This document shows positions 24,110 to 32,788 of a DNA stretch of 64,000 nucleotides, one piece after another; positions within the stretch are counted from its first letter, which is position 1; the number at the start of each line of letters is the position of its first letter. Source of the stretch: Microbacterium sp. NC79 (lineage in GTDB: Bacteria > Actinomycetota > Actinomycetes > Actinomycetales > Microbacteriaceae); contig NZ_JAHQYI010000001.1 in NCBI RefSeq assembly GCF_019061125.1, positions 62,001 through 126,000 on the forward strand. The letters are read 5' to 3'. The notes beneath the pieces were generated by a model, which had not been told where the DNA came from, did no database searches, and was given only the letters and a program-made list of their open reading frames with translations. Position numbers and translations under genes: made by a program.

Positions 24110-24742
24110 TCACGCAGTCGGCGGGAGCGTCATGCCTGCGTCGATGCGTGATGCCTCGTCGAGGCGGTGCCACTCGCGGTTGACATAGGCGAGCGGGGTC
24201 GAGTTGTCACCGACCTGACGGTTGATGCTGACCTGCAGGGCCTCCGCGGCGATGACGGTTGATCCGCTGGCGTCCATCTGGTTGATGACGCGGCAGCGCA
24301 CCCATGCGCGCGCACCGGTGAAAGCGGTTTCGCCGGTGGGGAGCTTTTGCCATAGCGAAGTGTCGCCGAAGCGGTCGATGCCCTTTGTGGCCCCGCGTTG
24401 CGCAAGTGCGATGTCATCGATGTCGAGCAGGTGCACCACGACCGTGTCGCTCTTCACGATGACGCTCGTCGCCGACGAGACCGTCGTGACCGAGAACATC
24501 AGCAGGGGCGGATCGACGTTGACGGAGGCGACGGATGTTGCCGTGAGAGCCACGGGGCCATCGCCGGCGTCGGCAGTAATCAGTGCGACGCCACCCGGGT
24601 GCCCACGAAAGACGGCCTTGAAATCATCGGCAGAAACATGGTGCTCGGGGTCGGCGCCGAGCGGAATGGGAGAGGCATTCGTCACCATTCGACCGTACTC
24701 CGGCTTTGTGGGCATGGGCTCTGGTGCGCCGTTTTTCGTCAT
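24110..24742 (-). CDS. Flavin reductase-like protein (FMN-binding split barrel)
   Basis: A protein of 210 residues. FRGHPGGVALITADAG and LTATSVASVNVDPPLLMFSV are typical of the flavin reductase domain that supplies reduced FMN to two-component monooxygenases. Its ATG overlaps the MarR stop by 4 nt, so the two are one operon, and regulation by that MarR is likely. The preferred oxygenase partner is not in the window. Confidence 0.85.
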   Translation of the reverse strand: MTKNGAPEPMPTKPEYGRMVTNASPIPLGADPEHHVSADDFKAVFRGHPGGVALITADAGDGPVALTATSVASVNVDPPLLMFSVTTVSSATSVIVKSDTVVVHLLDIDDIALAQRGATKGIDRFGDTSLWQKLPTGETAFTGARAWVRCRVINQMDASGSTVIAAEALQVSINRQVGDNSTPLAYVNREWHRLDEASRIDAGMTLPPTA

Positions 24743-25257
24743 GCAACGCCATCCTCTGTCACAAGGGTGCAGGGATCCGGAGCGCAGGCAAACCGACCCG
24801 AGCGATCCAGGCGCTGCACCAATGGTTCCAACGCCCGTCCGATGACGTCGATCTCACCGTCGCTGAGGTGATCGAAAACGGTGGCCCGCACGTAATCGAG
24901 GTGTTCGGGAAGCGCGTGAATGAGCGCCTTGCGGCCGTGCTGACTAAGCACCACGTCGACAGCGCGGCCATCACCCACCACGGTCTCCCTCGTGACAAAT
25001 CCGCGCTCTTCCATGCGACTAATCACCTTCGACAGCCGCGGCAGGTTTGATGACAGGAGCCGCGCGAGCTCTCCCATGCGCATCGTCGAACCGGGCGTCT
25101 GTTTGAGTGCGCTGAGCACGCGAAATTCCACGTTGGTGAGGTCGGAGTCAGCACGCAACTGTGCATCGAGCGCCACCGGGAGGAGTTCTGCCACGGCAAT
25201 CAGCGAGAGCCAGGCGCGGGATTCGCTGTCTGACATGCGGGGGGTGCGACTGGCCAT
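24739..25257 (-). CDS. MarR-family transcriptional regulator
   Basis: A protein of 172 residues. The wHTH core reads NVEFRVLSALKQTPGSTMRM, then SSNLPRLSKVISRMEERGFV (recognition helix) and a wing GDGRAVDVVLSQHGRKAL. It binds DNA as a dimer. Two GTTTCC/GGAAAC palindromes lie in the divergent gap to the doxX-type gene and are the natural operators. It is co-transcribed with the flavin reductase, which suggests response to a redox-active or aromatic ligand. The start is fixed by TAGACT 6 nt upstream. Confidence 0.88.
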   Translation of the reverse strand: MASRTPRMSDSESRAWLSLIAVAELLPVALDAQLRADSDLTNVEFRVLSALKQTPGSTMRMGELARLLSSNLPRLSKVISRMEERGFVTRETVVGDGRAVDVVLSQHGRKALIHALPEHLDYVRATVFDHLSDGEIDVIGRALEPLVQRLDRSGRFACAPDPCTLVTEDGVA

Positions 25258-25263
25258 GCCATA

Positions 25264-25269
25264 AGTCTA
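25264..25269 (-). promoter_or_regulatory. Leaderless -10 box (TAGACT) of the marR gene
   Basis: TAGACT on the minus strand, 6 nt before the ATG at 25257 and 11 nt from the nearer palindrome. Confidence 0.6.
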
Positions 25270-25280
25270 CCGCCATTTAG

Positions 25281-25321
25281 TTTCCGAGGAAATTACTATG
25301 CTAAGTTGTTTCCTTGGAAAC
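25281..25321. promoter_or_regulatory. Two MarR-type operator palindromes
   Basis: TTTCCGAGGAAA (25281-25292) and GTTTCCTTGGAAAC (25308-25321) share the form TTTCCnnGGAAA, with centres 28 nt apart. Between them TATGCT may be the rightward -10. One repressor could block both divergent promoters. A GC-rich 9-bp inverted repeat (25323-25331 with 25342-25350) follows. Confidence 0.7.
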
Positions 25322-25368
25322 TTTCGCGCGGGGTTGCCGCTCCGCGCGAATAACGAAGAAAGAGAGTC

Positions 25369-25731
25369 ATGCTGATTGCCCTGTGGGTTGTAAACGTTCT
25401 GCTTGCTGTCGCGATGCTGGGTGCCGGAACCATGAAGAGCATCAAGTCGCGGGAGGCCCTGCTGGCGGCGGGGATGGGCTGGGTCGAAGATGCGGCTCCG
25501 GCTTCGATTAAGGCGATCGGCGCGCTCGAGGTGCTCGGCGCGATCGGTCTCATCGTTCCGCTGGCAACAGCTATCGCCCCGATTCTGACGCCCCTCGCTG
25601 CCGTGGGTATCGCGATCGTGATGCTCGGCGCTGTCGCCGTGCACGTGCGCCGGAAGGAACCCGTCATTCCGGCTCTTCCGCTCGCAATCGTTGCGCTCGC
25701 GAGCGCCATTCTGGGGTTCATCGCCCTCTAG
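25369..25731 (+). CDS. DoxX-family membrane protein
   Basis: A protein of 120 residues with four membrane helices. NVLLAVAMLGAGTMKSIKSRE and KAIGALEVLGAIGLIVP are the DoxX-like pattern. Members are small membrane proteins linked to thiol and redox stress. The divergent MarR and shared operators suggest that it is induced along with the flavin reductase. AAGAGAG precedes the ATG. Nothing else recognisable lies in the 196 nt after it. Confidence 0.8.
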   Translation: MLIALWVVNVLLAVAMLGAGTMKSIKSREALLAAGMGWVEDAAPASIKAIGALEVLGAIGLIVPLATAIAPILTPLAAVGIAIVMLGAVAVHVRRKEPVIPALPLAIVALASAILGFIAL

Positions 25732-25927
25732 TTGGTGTCCCGCACTGCGCGCCGAAACTCATTCCATGCCACCATGCACCGCGCCGCCACGTCACCGGTG
25801 TGGACGGGGTCGAGGCTCGGCCATGTGGTTCCGGACTCATATCGTTCAGCTGTCGCAGCATCGCCGAGGCAAAATCAACATCACGACGTCCATCAGGGAC
25901 TCCTCTGGGTGAAGCCAAACGGGTGAA

Positions 25928-26635
25928 TTACAGGGTCACGACAGGAAGATCAGTTTCGACAACCACGCCGTTCTCGACGGTGAGGGTGAGGGCAAGGGGT
26001 GTGGCGGCTGGGCTGATGGCGGTGACGAACTCGGAGCCGTTGAAGTGCAGCGAATCGAGATTGCCACACGCCCACCCGGCGCCGAGCTCGCCATCGAGAA
26101 GTGCGCGGTGCACGAGGGGGCGACGCTGCCCCTCCGCGTCGTAGTGCGGCGAGAAGGAGCCGGGTACGAATCCCAAGCCCTCCGGCAGAACCTGCAGTAT
26201 CGGTCCATAGCTGTCCGTGGTTCCGCCATCAAACCAGCAGATGCCGCCGGCAGAGCCGCCGGTGAAGACGAGGTTCTCGTTCGCGGGGTCGTTGAACATG
26301 TCGGTGAAGATGTCCCACACGCCCTGGCGGCGCCACACGTCGTACATGTTGGCGGTGTTGCCGCCGCCGACGTGGATAACGTCGAACTCGGTGATCCAGG
26401 AGCGTAGGTCATCGCGCTCGCGCGAAAACAGCGGCAAGTGGTGGGGTGCGCACCGGTCAGAATCGTAGGTCTGGTAGAAGCTCAGAATGTAGTCGGGACG
26501 GTCGCCCGTTGCGGTGCCGACGAACAGCACGCGAGGGCGGCTCTTACCGGTCAGATTCAGAATGTAGTCGTGGGTGGGATCGTCACGGCGATCCATCATT
26601 ACTTTGCCGGCACCGGTCGCCACAATATGAGCCAT
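25928..26635 (-). CDS. Peptidase E-like serine peptidase (family S51)
   Basis: A protein of 235 residues. FTGGSAGGICWF holds the nucleophile Ser128 in the elbow typical of S51 peptidases and cyanophycinases, and IHVGGGNTANM is the family's N-terminal loop. Such enzymes cut Asp-X dipeptides or polymer-derived peptides in the cytosol. The start is the ATG at 26635: TATGTT ends 6 nt before it. A GTG two codons upstream would leave no room for the promoter. Confidence 0.82.
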   Translation of the reverse strand: MAHIVATGAGKVMMDRRDDPTHDYILNLTGKSRPRVLFVGTATGDRPDYILSFYQTYDSDRCAPHHLPLFSRERDDLRSWITEFDVIHVGGGNTANMYDVWRRQGVWDIFTDMFNDPANENLVFTGGSAGGICWFDGGTTDSYGPILQVLPEGLGFVPGSFSPHYDAEGQRRPLVHRALLDGELGAGWACGNLDSLHFNGSEFVTAISPAATPLALTLTVENGVVVETDLPVVTL

Positions 26636-26641
26636 GCCCAC

Positions 26642-26647
26642 AACATA
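26642..26647 (-). promoter_or_regulatory. Leaderless -10 box (TATGTT)
   Basis: TATGTT on the minus strand is followed by 6 nt and the ATG at 26635. It fixes that start. Confidence 0.55.
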
Positions 26648-26704
26648 TCGGCGCGCTGCGCCGCTTGTACAGGGCGTCTCACCATCCGATACATTCGCCG
26701 GATA

Positions 26705-27205
26705 TCAGTGCACAGATTCCCCGTCGATGCGATGGGCCGCGGCCGCGATTCCCCACAACACCAACAACACAACAACCGATACGGCAGCGGCCCAGAGCCC
26801 AGCGACGGCAGAAACCACGACCTCGAAGATGAAGCTCGTCACGCCGATGACCAGGAGCGAGACCACGACCAGCGTCGCAATCAACAGCCGATTCGCGACC
26901 CGCACGACGCGGTCTTTGATTTGCTTGCCGGAGTTCAGTCGGTGCACCAAGACCGGTGTCAGGCCCAACACGGTTGCGAGTGCGGCGAGCCCGACGAGCA
27001 CGAGGTAGTGCACGCGAAGGTCGTGGGTGAGGTCTTTGAAGCCGGACTGAAACGCCACCGCCAACAAGAAACCTGACGTGAGCTGGGTGCCCGTCAGCGT
27101 CACGCGCAGCTCTTGCAGAATGTCGGTGAAGCGCCGGTCGGCGCGCTGATCTGCGGTCTCGCTGCGGCCTCGAGCCTCCGCGGGGTGTTCAGTGTCGCTG
27201 GTCAT
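26705..27205 (-). CDS. DUF6328-like four-helix membrane protein
   Basis: A protein of 166 residues: a hydrophilic Glu/Arg-rich N-terminus of about 28 residues, then four helices. ELRVTLTGTQLTSGFLLAVA and HYLVLVGLAALATVLGL match the DUF6328 type of actinobacterial membrane proteins of unknown role. I start it at the ATG at 27205 (AAAGAGAG just upstream). The same frame stays open far upstream, but that stretch is antisense to the VOC gene. Confidence 0.7.
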   Translation of the reverse strand: MTSDTEHPAEARGRSETADQRADRRFTDILQELRVTLTGTQLTSGFLLAVAFQSGFKDLTHDLRVHYLVLVGLAALATVLGLTPVLVHRLNSGKQIKDRVVRVANRLLIATLVVVSLLVIGVTSFIFEVVVSAVAGLWAAAVSVVVLLVLWGIAAAAHRIDGESVH

Positions 27206-27298
27206 CTCTCTTTGATAGCAGAACCTGTACGCGCGTGGGTCTTGAATCGTGGCGCGATCAGGCGCACAGTTACGCCGTATCCAACCGAGGAGCGCGCG

Positions 27299-28198
27299 AT
27301 GCAAAAGATCATCCCCAACATTTGGTACACCGGCAACGCCGAAGAAGCCGGCACCTATTACGCCGCGATCTTCGACGACACCACGACCGCCGTCACGGCC
27401 CGGTACCCCGATGAGGTACCCGATTGGCAGGCCGAGTTCGCGGGCGCACCCCTCGTGGTTGACGTCGCGATCAGCGGCTACCACCTCACCCTCATCAACG
27501 CAGGTGGCGAGTTTCACCCCAACCCATCGATTTCGTTCATGCTGAACTTCGACCCGCTCATGTTTGACGGTGATGCGGCGGCAGCCCGCGCCCGCATGGA
27601 CGCACTGTGGGCGCACCTGACTGAGGGGGGCACCGCCCTCATGGACATCGACGAATACCCGTGGAGCAAGCGCTACGGCTGGATCCAAGATCGTTACGGC
27701 GTCAGTTGGCAACTCATGCTGACTGACCCGGACGGCGACCCGCGCCCGTTCGTAATTCCGCAACTCATGTTCTCGGCCGGCGTCGTCGGCAAGTCGCGCG
27801 AAGCAGCGACCTTCTACACCGAGCTGTTCGATGACGCTGCGCTCGGCATGATTGCGGAGTATCCGGAACCATCGGGTAACGCTCCCGAAGGAAGCATCAT
27901 GTTCGGTGAGTTCTGTATCGGGCCGCAGTGGTTCTCGATGATGGACGATGGCGGTGGCGGCGATAACCCGTTCACGCCCGCCGTATCGCTCGAAGTACAG
28001 TGCAAAGACCAGGCCGAAATCGACCGGTATTGGGACGCCCTGACCGCCGTTCCGGAAGCGGAACAGTGCGGTTGGCTTGCCGACAAGTGGGGCGTCAGCT
28101 GGCAGATCGTGCCCGCCAACATGGGCGAACTCATGCAGCGCCCGAACGCCTATGAACACATGCTCGCGATGAAGAAGATCGTGATCGACGACTTCTAG
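27299..28198 (+). CDS. VOC-family protein with two PhnB-like domains
   Basis: A protein of 299 residues. Two tandem domains of about 145 residues each begin with IIPNIWYTGNAEEAGTYYA and QLMFSAGVVGKSREAATFY, and each ends in a YGVSWQ or WGVSWQ block. This is the 3-demethylubiquinone methyltransferase-like (PhnB) branch of the VOC superfamily, made as a fused pair. Members include resistance and isomerase proteins, but most lack a known substrate. The start is the ATG at 27299 with GAGG upstream. Confidence 0.82.
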   Translation: MQKIIPNIWYTGNAEEAGTYYAAIFDDTTTAVTARYPDEVPDWQAEFAGAPLVVDVAISGYHLTLINAGGEFHPNPSISFMLNFDPLMFDGDAAAARARMDALWAHLTEGGTALMDIDEYPWSKRYGWIQDRYGVSWQLMLTDPDGDPRPFVIPQLMFSAGVVGKSREAATFYTELFDDAALGMIAEYPEPSGNAPEGSIMFGEFCIGPQWFSMMDDGGGGDNPFTPAVSLEVQCKDQAEIDRYWDALTAVPEAEQCGWLADKWGVSWQIVPANMGELMQRPNAYEHMLAMKKIVIDDF

Positions 28199-28209
28199 GC
28201 GAAAGAAAA

Positions 28210-28233
28210 GGGGCCGCCCCGAAGGACGGCCCC
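28210..28233. terminator. Bidirectional terminator between VOC gene and fadD
   Basis: GGGGCCG pairs with CGGCCCC, then a C-A mismatch, then CC with GG around CGAA. It is flanked by A-rich sequence on the left (AAAGAAAAG), giving a T-tract for the leftward gene. Confidence 0.85.
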
Positions 28234-28243
28234 CAAACGATCC

Positions 28244-29968
28244 CTACTCGGCGTCAGGCACGATGGCCCGCGTCGCCTTGCGATCGGCGATGAGCGTTTC
28301 CCGCACGATACGGCGCAGCACCTTACCGATCAGAGACTTCGGCAACTCTTCCCACACGACGTAGCTGGTTGGGCGCTTGTACTCGGCGAGGCTCTCGCGC
28401 GCGGTTTCGCGTGCGGCTTCCTCATTGAACGTGGCACCCTCTTCCAGGATGATGACCGCGGTGACCACCTCAGCGCCGCCACCGCGCGGAATGCCGATGA
28501 CCGCAGACTCGGCAACGCCGGGCACAGTGTTCAGCACCTTCTCCACGTCGCTCGGCGACACGTTGAAGCCACCGGTGATAATGATTTCCTTCTTCCGGTC
28601 AACCACGGTGACGAAGCCATCAGCGTCCTGCATCACCAGGTCACCTGTACGCAGCCAGCCGCCCTCCAGGAGCGTCGCCGCCGTGTCTTCCGGGCGATTC
28701 CAATAACCCTGGAATACCTGCGGACCGGAGATGAGAAGCTCACCCACCTCGCCAAGTACCACCTCGACTGTGGGCTCGTTCGGGTCAACGACCTTGATGT
28801 CGGTTGACGGAAACGGAATGCCGATCGTGCCGATCTTGCGGGAGTCAGCATTGAACGGGTTCGCAAGCGCAACCGGGCTTGTTTCCGTCAGGCCGTAGCC
28901 CTCATTGAGCATTGAGCCGGCGACATCTTCCCAGCGCTTCACGATGGCTGGCGTCAGAGTCATGGCTCCGGAAATCGAGTACACGACCTCGGAGAGATCC
29001 AGATTGCCGTCGCGGGCCACCCGCGCCAACCGGTCAAACATCGGCGGAACGGCGGGGATAAACGTGGGCGGGAACTTCTTGGCAGCCTTTGATACCAGCT
29101 CCGGGTCAAACATCGGGAACAGTACGGCGCGCGAACCGGTCTCGACGGAGTAGATGACCGACAACAGCACTCCGAACGAGTGGAACATCGGGAGGAGCCC
29201 ATAGATGGAGCCCTTGCCCGGCACGAAGTTCGGCATCCAGGCCTTGCCCTGGCGAGCGTTTGCCCAGAGGTTGCCGTGTGTGATGATCGCGCCCTTGGGG
29301 CTGCCCGTGGTTCCAGACGTGTACTGAAGGCACGCAACGTCTGTGACGGACGGACGGGGGTGCGATGCGTCTAGGCGACGCGAACGCTCGAGGGCGGCGA
29401 AGCTCACCGTTCCTGGCGCGGAGGCGGTGAGCTTAGCGCGTGATTCTTTTGCCTTCGCGATCGGCAGGGAGAGTGCGAGGCGCATGGTCAGCGGCATCGC
29501 AGCGGTGATATCGACGGCCACAACGGTTCCGATACCGATCTCTGCGGGCAGCGACTGAATGAGGGGCGCGACCTTGTTCCAAGCGATGACGATTTGAGCG
29601 CCATGGTCGCGAAACTGCACCTCAAGTTCGTCGCGCGTGTACAGCGGGTTGTGTTCCACCACGATCGCGCCAAGACGCAGGACGGCGTAGAACGCGATGA
29701 CGTGCTGCGGGGCGTTGGGCATCACGAGTGCGACGCGGTCGCCTCGTTGGACGCCGAGCGTGCGCAGGCCCTCGGCGACGCGCGCCACGCGGTCACCGAG
29801 CTCGCGGTAAGACACTGTCTTGCCGAAGAATGCGATGGCGTCGTTACCCGAGTATTGGGCGACGCGTTCTTCCAGCAGGTCGCTCAGCGAGCCGGTCGGC
29901 AGGTCAATGTCGATGGGCGAACCTTCGGCGTAGAACCGGTTCCAATCGCGGTTTTCATTCACATGCAT
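28244..29968 (-). CDS. Long-chain fatty-acid--CoA ligase
   Basis: A protein of 574 residues of the AMP-forming adenylate superfamily. YTSGTTGSPKGA is the ATP-binding loop, YGLTETSP the A5 motif, GGWLRTGDL the A7 motif, DRKKEIIITGGFNVSPSDVE the hinge, and KSLIGKVLRR holds the catalytic Lys. It activates fatty acids for lipid synthesis or beta-oxidation. The ATG is fixed by TAGCCT 6 nt upstream. The gene is monocistronic between two terminators. Confidence 0.9.
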   Translation of the reverse strand: MHVNENRDWNRFYAEGSPIDIDLPTGSLSDLLEERVAQYSGNDAIAFFGKTVSYRELGDRVARVAEGLRTLGVQRGDRVALVMPNAPQHVIAFYAVLRLGAIVVEHNPLYTRDELEVQFRDHGAQIVIAWNKVAPLIQSLPAEIGIGTVVAVDITAAMPLTMRLALSLPIAKAKESRAKLTASAPGTVSFAALERSRRLDASHPRPSVTDVACLQYTSGTTGSPKGAIITHGNLWANARQGKAWMPNFVPGKGSIYGLLPMFHSFGVLLSVIYSVETGSRAVLFPMFDPELVSKAAKKFPPTFIPAVPPMFDRLARVARDGNLDLSEVVYSISGAMTLTPAIVKRWEDVAGSMLNEGYGLTETSPVALANPFNADSRKIGTIGIPFPSTDIKVVDPNEPTVEVVLGEVGELLISGPQVFQGYWNRPEDTAATLLEGGWLRTGDLVMQDADGFVTVVDRKKEIIITGGFNVSPSDVEKVLNTVPGVAESAVIGIPRGGGAEVVTAVIILEEGATFNEEAARETARESLAEYKRPTSYVVWEELPKSLIGKVLRRIVRETLIADRKATRAIVPDAE

Positions 29969-29974
29969 CCTTCC

Positions 29975-29980
29975 AGGCTA
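29975..29980 (-). promoter_or_regulatory. Leaderless -10 box (TAGCCT) of the fatty-acid--CoA ligase gene
   Basis: TAGCCT on the minus strand is followed by 6 nt and the ATG at 29968. The terminator of the next gene ends only 17 nt further upstream. Confidence 0.6.
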
Positions 29981-29996
29981 CGCCGACAAGTAGAAA

Positions 29997-30034
29997 AACC
30001 CCGTTCTCTCGGCCGGATTCCGGAGAACGGGGTT
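29997..30034 (-). terminator. Terminator of the universal stress protein gene
   Basis: AACCCCGTTCTC pairs exactly with GAGAACGGGGTT. On the minus strand a TTTTT run follows. Confidence 0.88.
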
Positions 30035-30103
30035 ACGCACTCACGCGGAATGCGTGGGCGTCGGCGGGTCAGAAGGAATCTGACCGCGCGGTTTCGGGTC
30101 TTG

Positions 30104-30943
30104 TTATCGCACGATCGCAGTGGGCGAGGTCAGGTTAACCAGAACCTCGTGGCTCACCGAACCAAGCAGGAATCGTGCCAGCGTGCCGCGGCCGTGGGAA
30201 CCCACAACCGTGAGGCGTGCTGTTTCTGCGCGGTCTGAAATTGCGTGCGACGGGTATCCGCTTACGACCTCGCGCTTAATCTCAAGGTCTGGATAGTCCT
30301 GCGACAGCCCAGCCAGAGCCACCGACTGCATTTCTTCGGTGATCGACTGCATGCTGGCGAGGTAGTTTTCGTTGTCAAGCAACGGCATGTGCGGAACTTG
30401 TACGGGAGTCCACACGCTGATCACGACAAGCGGTTCGCCCAGACGGTCGGCTTCCGCTGCGGCAAACTTCAGGGCGGCCTCCGACACCGGAGAGCCGTCG
30501 ACGCCGACGACGACGCCGCTGCGTTCGTTGTCATCGACGGACGCGCCAACGACAACGGTGGGGCACTGCGCGGCCGCAACGATGCGTACGCCGTGGAGTC
30601 CGCGGCGGCGGCCGGAACCATCACCAAAGTCACTGCCGATGACGAGGAGCGCTACACCCTCGGTTGCGTTGGCAATGTGCGTCACCGGGTTGCCCTGACG
30701 CACCTCAGTCTCGACGGTGATGCCAGCGCCGCGCAGGCGCTCGGCCTCGCTGACAAGGAAGTGATCCGTCGTAGATACCGCGGCATCCAACAGGCGGCCT
30801 TCGCCAACGGCACCGGTCGCACCGCCGACGACGGTGATGAGGTGCAGCGACTGGCGCCGCTGCGTGGCGCGCTGCTCTGCCCACGCTAACGCGCGGCGAC
30901 CAGCCTCAGAATCGGTGAGGGCGACGACAATCTTGCCAGCCAT
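30104..30943 (-). CDS. Universal stress protein with two UspA domains
   Basis: A protein of 279 residues with two UspA folds. The first (residues 1-135) has ALLVIGSDFGDGSGRRRG in place of a normal loop. The second (from about 145, VVVGVDGSPVSEAAL) ends in GSHGRGTLARFLLGSVS, the ATP-binding G-2x-G-9x-G(S/T) motif. It should bind ATP and act in stress or low-energy survival. No ribosome site or TANNNT box is clear at the start; CGGAACC sits 6-12 nt before the ATG. Confidence 0.88.
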   Translation of the reverse strand: MAGKIVVALTDSEAGRRALAWAEQRATQRRQSLHLITVVGGATGAVGEGRLLDAAVSTTDHFLVSEAERLRGAGITVETEVRQGNPVTHIANATEGVALLVIGSDFGDGSGRRRGLHGVRIVAAAQCPTVVVGASVDDNERSGVVVGVDGSPVSEAALKFAAAEADRLGEPLVVISVWTPVQVPHMPLLDNENYLASMQSITEEMQSVALAGLSQDYPDLEIKREVVSGYPSHAISDRAETARLTVVGSHGRGTLARFLLGSVSHEVLVNLTSPTAIVR

Positions 30944-31035
30944 AATGGTTCCGTTCTCGAAGAGAAGTGCAACACCATCAGACTAGGCAGAGTTTGCGCC
31001 CGCGGCCAGAGTTTGCGCCGTGATTAATCTGGAGC

Positions 31036-31683
31036 TCAGGCGAACATGCGCTCGACGGGCGGTCGTCCGCGGCTGACTCCACGACGCGATGACGTGGTTC
31101 CACTCCACTCCGGAGCACCCTCGGCGCCGTCAGCGGTGGATTTGATGATGCCTGGCAGCGCATCAAGGGCGCGGTTGAGGTTGCCCATGTGTGGGTCTTC
31201 GCCCGTCAGGGTGCGCAAAATTGCGCGGGCATCAGTGGTGAGGAAGGGCGAGGGCAGGATTGCACGGGTGAACGCGAGATCATCGAGCATGAGCTTGCCG
31301 AGAATGGGTAGGCAGTTCTCAACGATCTGCGAGTGGTCAAACGCGAGCGGAGGCGTGGCGTCCAGCGGCGTGCCGTTGGCGAGGTGAGGCACGATCGCCC
31401 ACATTGCAATCGACAGGCTGGGTCCGCGCGGATCGCGGCTGGGCTCGTCGAAGGTACGCAGCTGTCCGAGGGCCAGCGGGAGTGCGTCAGTCAGCTTGGC
31501 AATCGCGCGGTGCGCGGCACCATCGAGGCGCTCGCCCGCGCGCATCGTGACGCCGGGGAGAGCGAGCTCACCCAAATAGGGGTCAGAGTCGCGACGCACG
31601 AGGCCCAGGACGATTCGCTCGTCGATGGGGTCATAGCTCAGGCACAGCACATCGACACTGACCACCGATAGGAGGTCTGTCAT
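31036..31683 (-). CDS. NrtR-like regulator with degenerate Nudix domain
   Basis: A protein of 215 residues. The Nudix box keeps E51 and R59 but has Ala60, Lys63 and Leu64 where the metal-binding Glu residues belong, so hydrolysis is unlikely. The C-terminal part (about residues 135-215, TTDARAILRTLTG, then NLNRALDAL, then RGRPPVERMFA) matches the winged-helix half of NrtR/NadQ regulators. Those regulators sense ADP-ribose or related NAD metabolites and repress NAD synthesis genes. No NAD genes are close, so its target is unknown. GGAGAGGAG precedes the ATG. Confidence 0.7.
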   Translation of the reverse strand: MTDLLSVVSVDVLCLSYDPIDERIVLGLVRRDSDPYLGELALPGVTMRAGERLDGAAHRAIAKLTDALPLALGQLRTFDEPSRDPRGPSLSIAMWAIVPHLANGTPLDATPPLAFDHSQIVENCLPILGKLMLDDLAFTRAILPSPFLTTDARAILRTLTGEDPHMGNLNRALDALPGIIKSTADGAEGAPEWSGTTSSRRGVSRGRPPVERMFA

Positions 31684-31776
31684 GGAGTGCTCCTCTCCCT
31701 GCCCGAGCGTCGCCAGGCGGAATTTTTCTCACACCTAGAATACTCAATTCCGGTGGAGGAGAACGCGCGAAGCCCG

Positions 31777-31782
31777 TAGCCT
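31777..31782 (+). promoter_or_regulatory. Leaderless -10 box (TAGCCT)
   Basis: TAGCCT ends 6 nt before the ATG at 31789. Confidence 0.6.
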
Positions 31783-31788
31783 GGCCGC

Positions 31789-32742
31789 ATGCGCGCACAT
31801 CATTGGATTGCCACAGGCCCGAACGGCCCCGCTGACTTTCGGTTTGTCGAGACCGGGGTGCGTGAACCCGGCCATGGCGAGGTCACGATCACGGTACAGG
31901 CCGCAGGTGTCAACCCGGCCGACCTCAAGCATGCGGCAAGGGCGACATCATTTCCGGTGCCGATTGGGTATGAGGTCGCCGGAACCATCACTGCGCTTGG
32001 CGAAGGCACTGACATCGCGTCAGGTGGTGGAGCGATCGGAGACGCGGTGCTCGCCTTCCGCGTACAGGGTGGCTGGTCATCGATCATCACGGTGCCTGCC
32101 GACCGCGTCTTCGCGCGACCCGCGTCACTTACCGCCATTGAGGCCGCCAACCTTCTCCTGGTGGGGACGACGGCTGCCGAACTGCTTCGCGTGGCGGCGG
32201 TGGAACACGGGGAGACCGTTGTTGTTTTCGGGGCGTCAGGTGCGGTCGGGACGGCGCTGCTACAGATCGCGCGCGCTCGCGGCATCCGGGTGATCGGCGT
32301 GTGTGGTGAGGGGCGTGGCAACGTCATCACACGGTTTGGCGGGGTTGCCGTTGAGCGCACCTCTTCCGCTGCCGACCTCGCACAACGCATTGCGCTCGCG
32401 GCGGGGGATCCGGTAGCCGCGGTATTTGATGCATCTGGGCGAGATGACGATATCGCTACCGCAGTTTTGAGCGCAGGAGATCGCTCCCGCATGGTGACCA
32501 TCGTTGGATCCGATGCTGCTCGGACCGCAGGCTTTCGAACGATTGCGGGTTCGATGCCGGAGAGTGCCGCTTATCGCGACAGCGTTCGTGCCGACATCAT
32601 TGCCATGGCAGCCGCGGGCGATGTGATGGTTCCGGTGTCAGAGACGTTCGTACTGCGGGACGCTCGCGAGGCGATAGCCCTCGTCGCTTGCGGTCGTGCT
32701 GGCGGAAAGGTCGCCCTGGTACCCGACTCGAACGACGTGTGA
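31789..32742 (+). CDS. Zinc-free MDR-family oxidoreductase (quinone reductase-like)
   Basis: A protein of 317 residues. A GroES-like domain (AAGVNPADLKHA, IGYEVAGTITALGEG) precedes a Rossmann domain with VVVFGASGAVGTALLQIARA for NADPH. The zinc ligands of alcohol dehydrogenases are absent, which points to the quinone or enone reductase branch. A short-chain dehydrogenase gene follows 46 nt later and may be co-transcribed. Confidence 0.85.
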   Translation: MRAHHWIATGPNGPADFRFVETGVREPGHGEVTITVQAAGVNPADLKHAARATSFPVPIGYEVAGTITALGEGTDIASGGGAIGDAVLAFRVQGGWSSIITVPADRVFARPASLTAIEAANLLLVGTTAAELLRVAAVEHGETVVVFGASGAVGTALLQIARARGIRVIGVCGEGRGNVITRFGGVAVERTSSAADLAQRIALAAGDPVAAVFDASGRDDDIATAVLSAGDRSRMVTIVGSDAARTAGFRTIAGSMPESAAYRDSVRADIIAMAAAGDVMVPVSETFVLRDAREAIALVACGRAGGKVALVPDSNDV

Positions 32743-32788
32743 CACTGGCTCGTGCGGGTAACGTCGATGAGAAGAACGAAAGGCGCAC

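Noticed and set aside
27206..28159. Long open frame upstream of the DUF6328 gene on the minus strand
   Set aside because: It is antisense to the clear VOC gene and codes for no recognisable sequence; only the part from 27205 leftward is kept.
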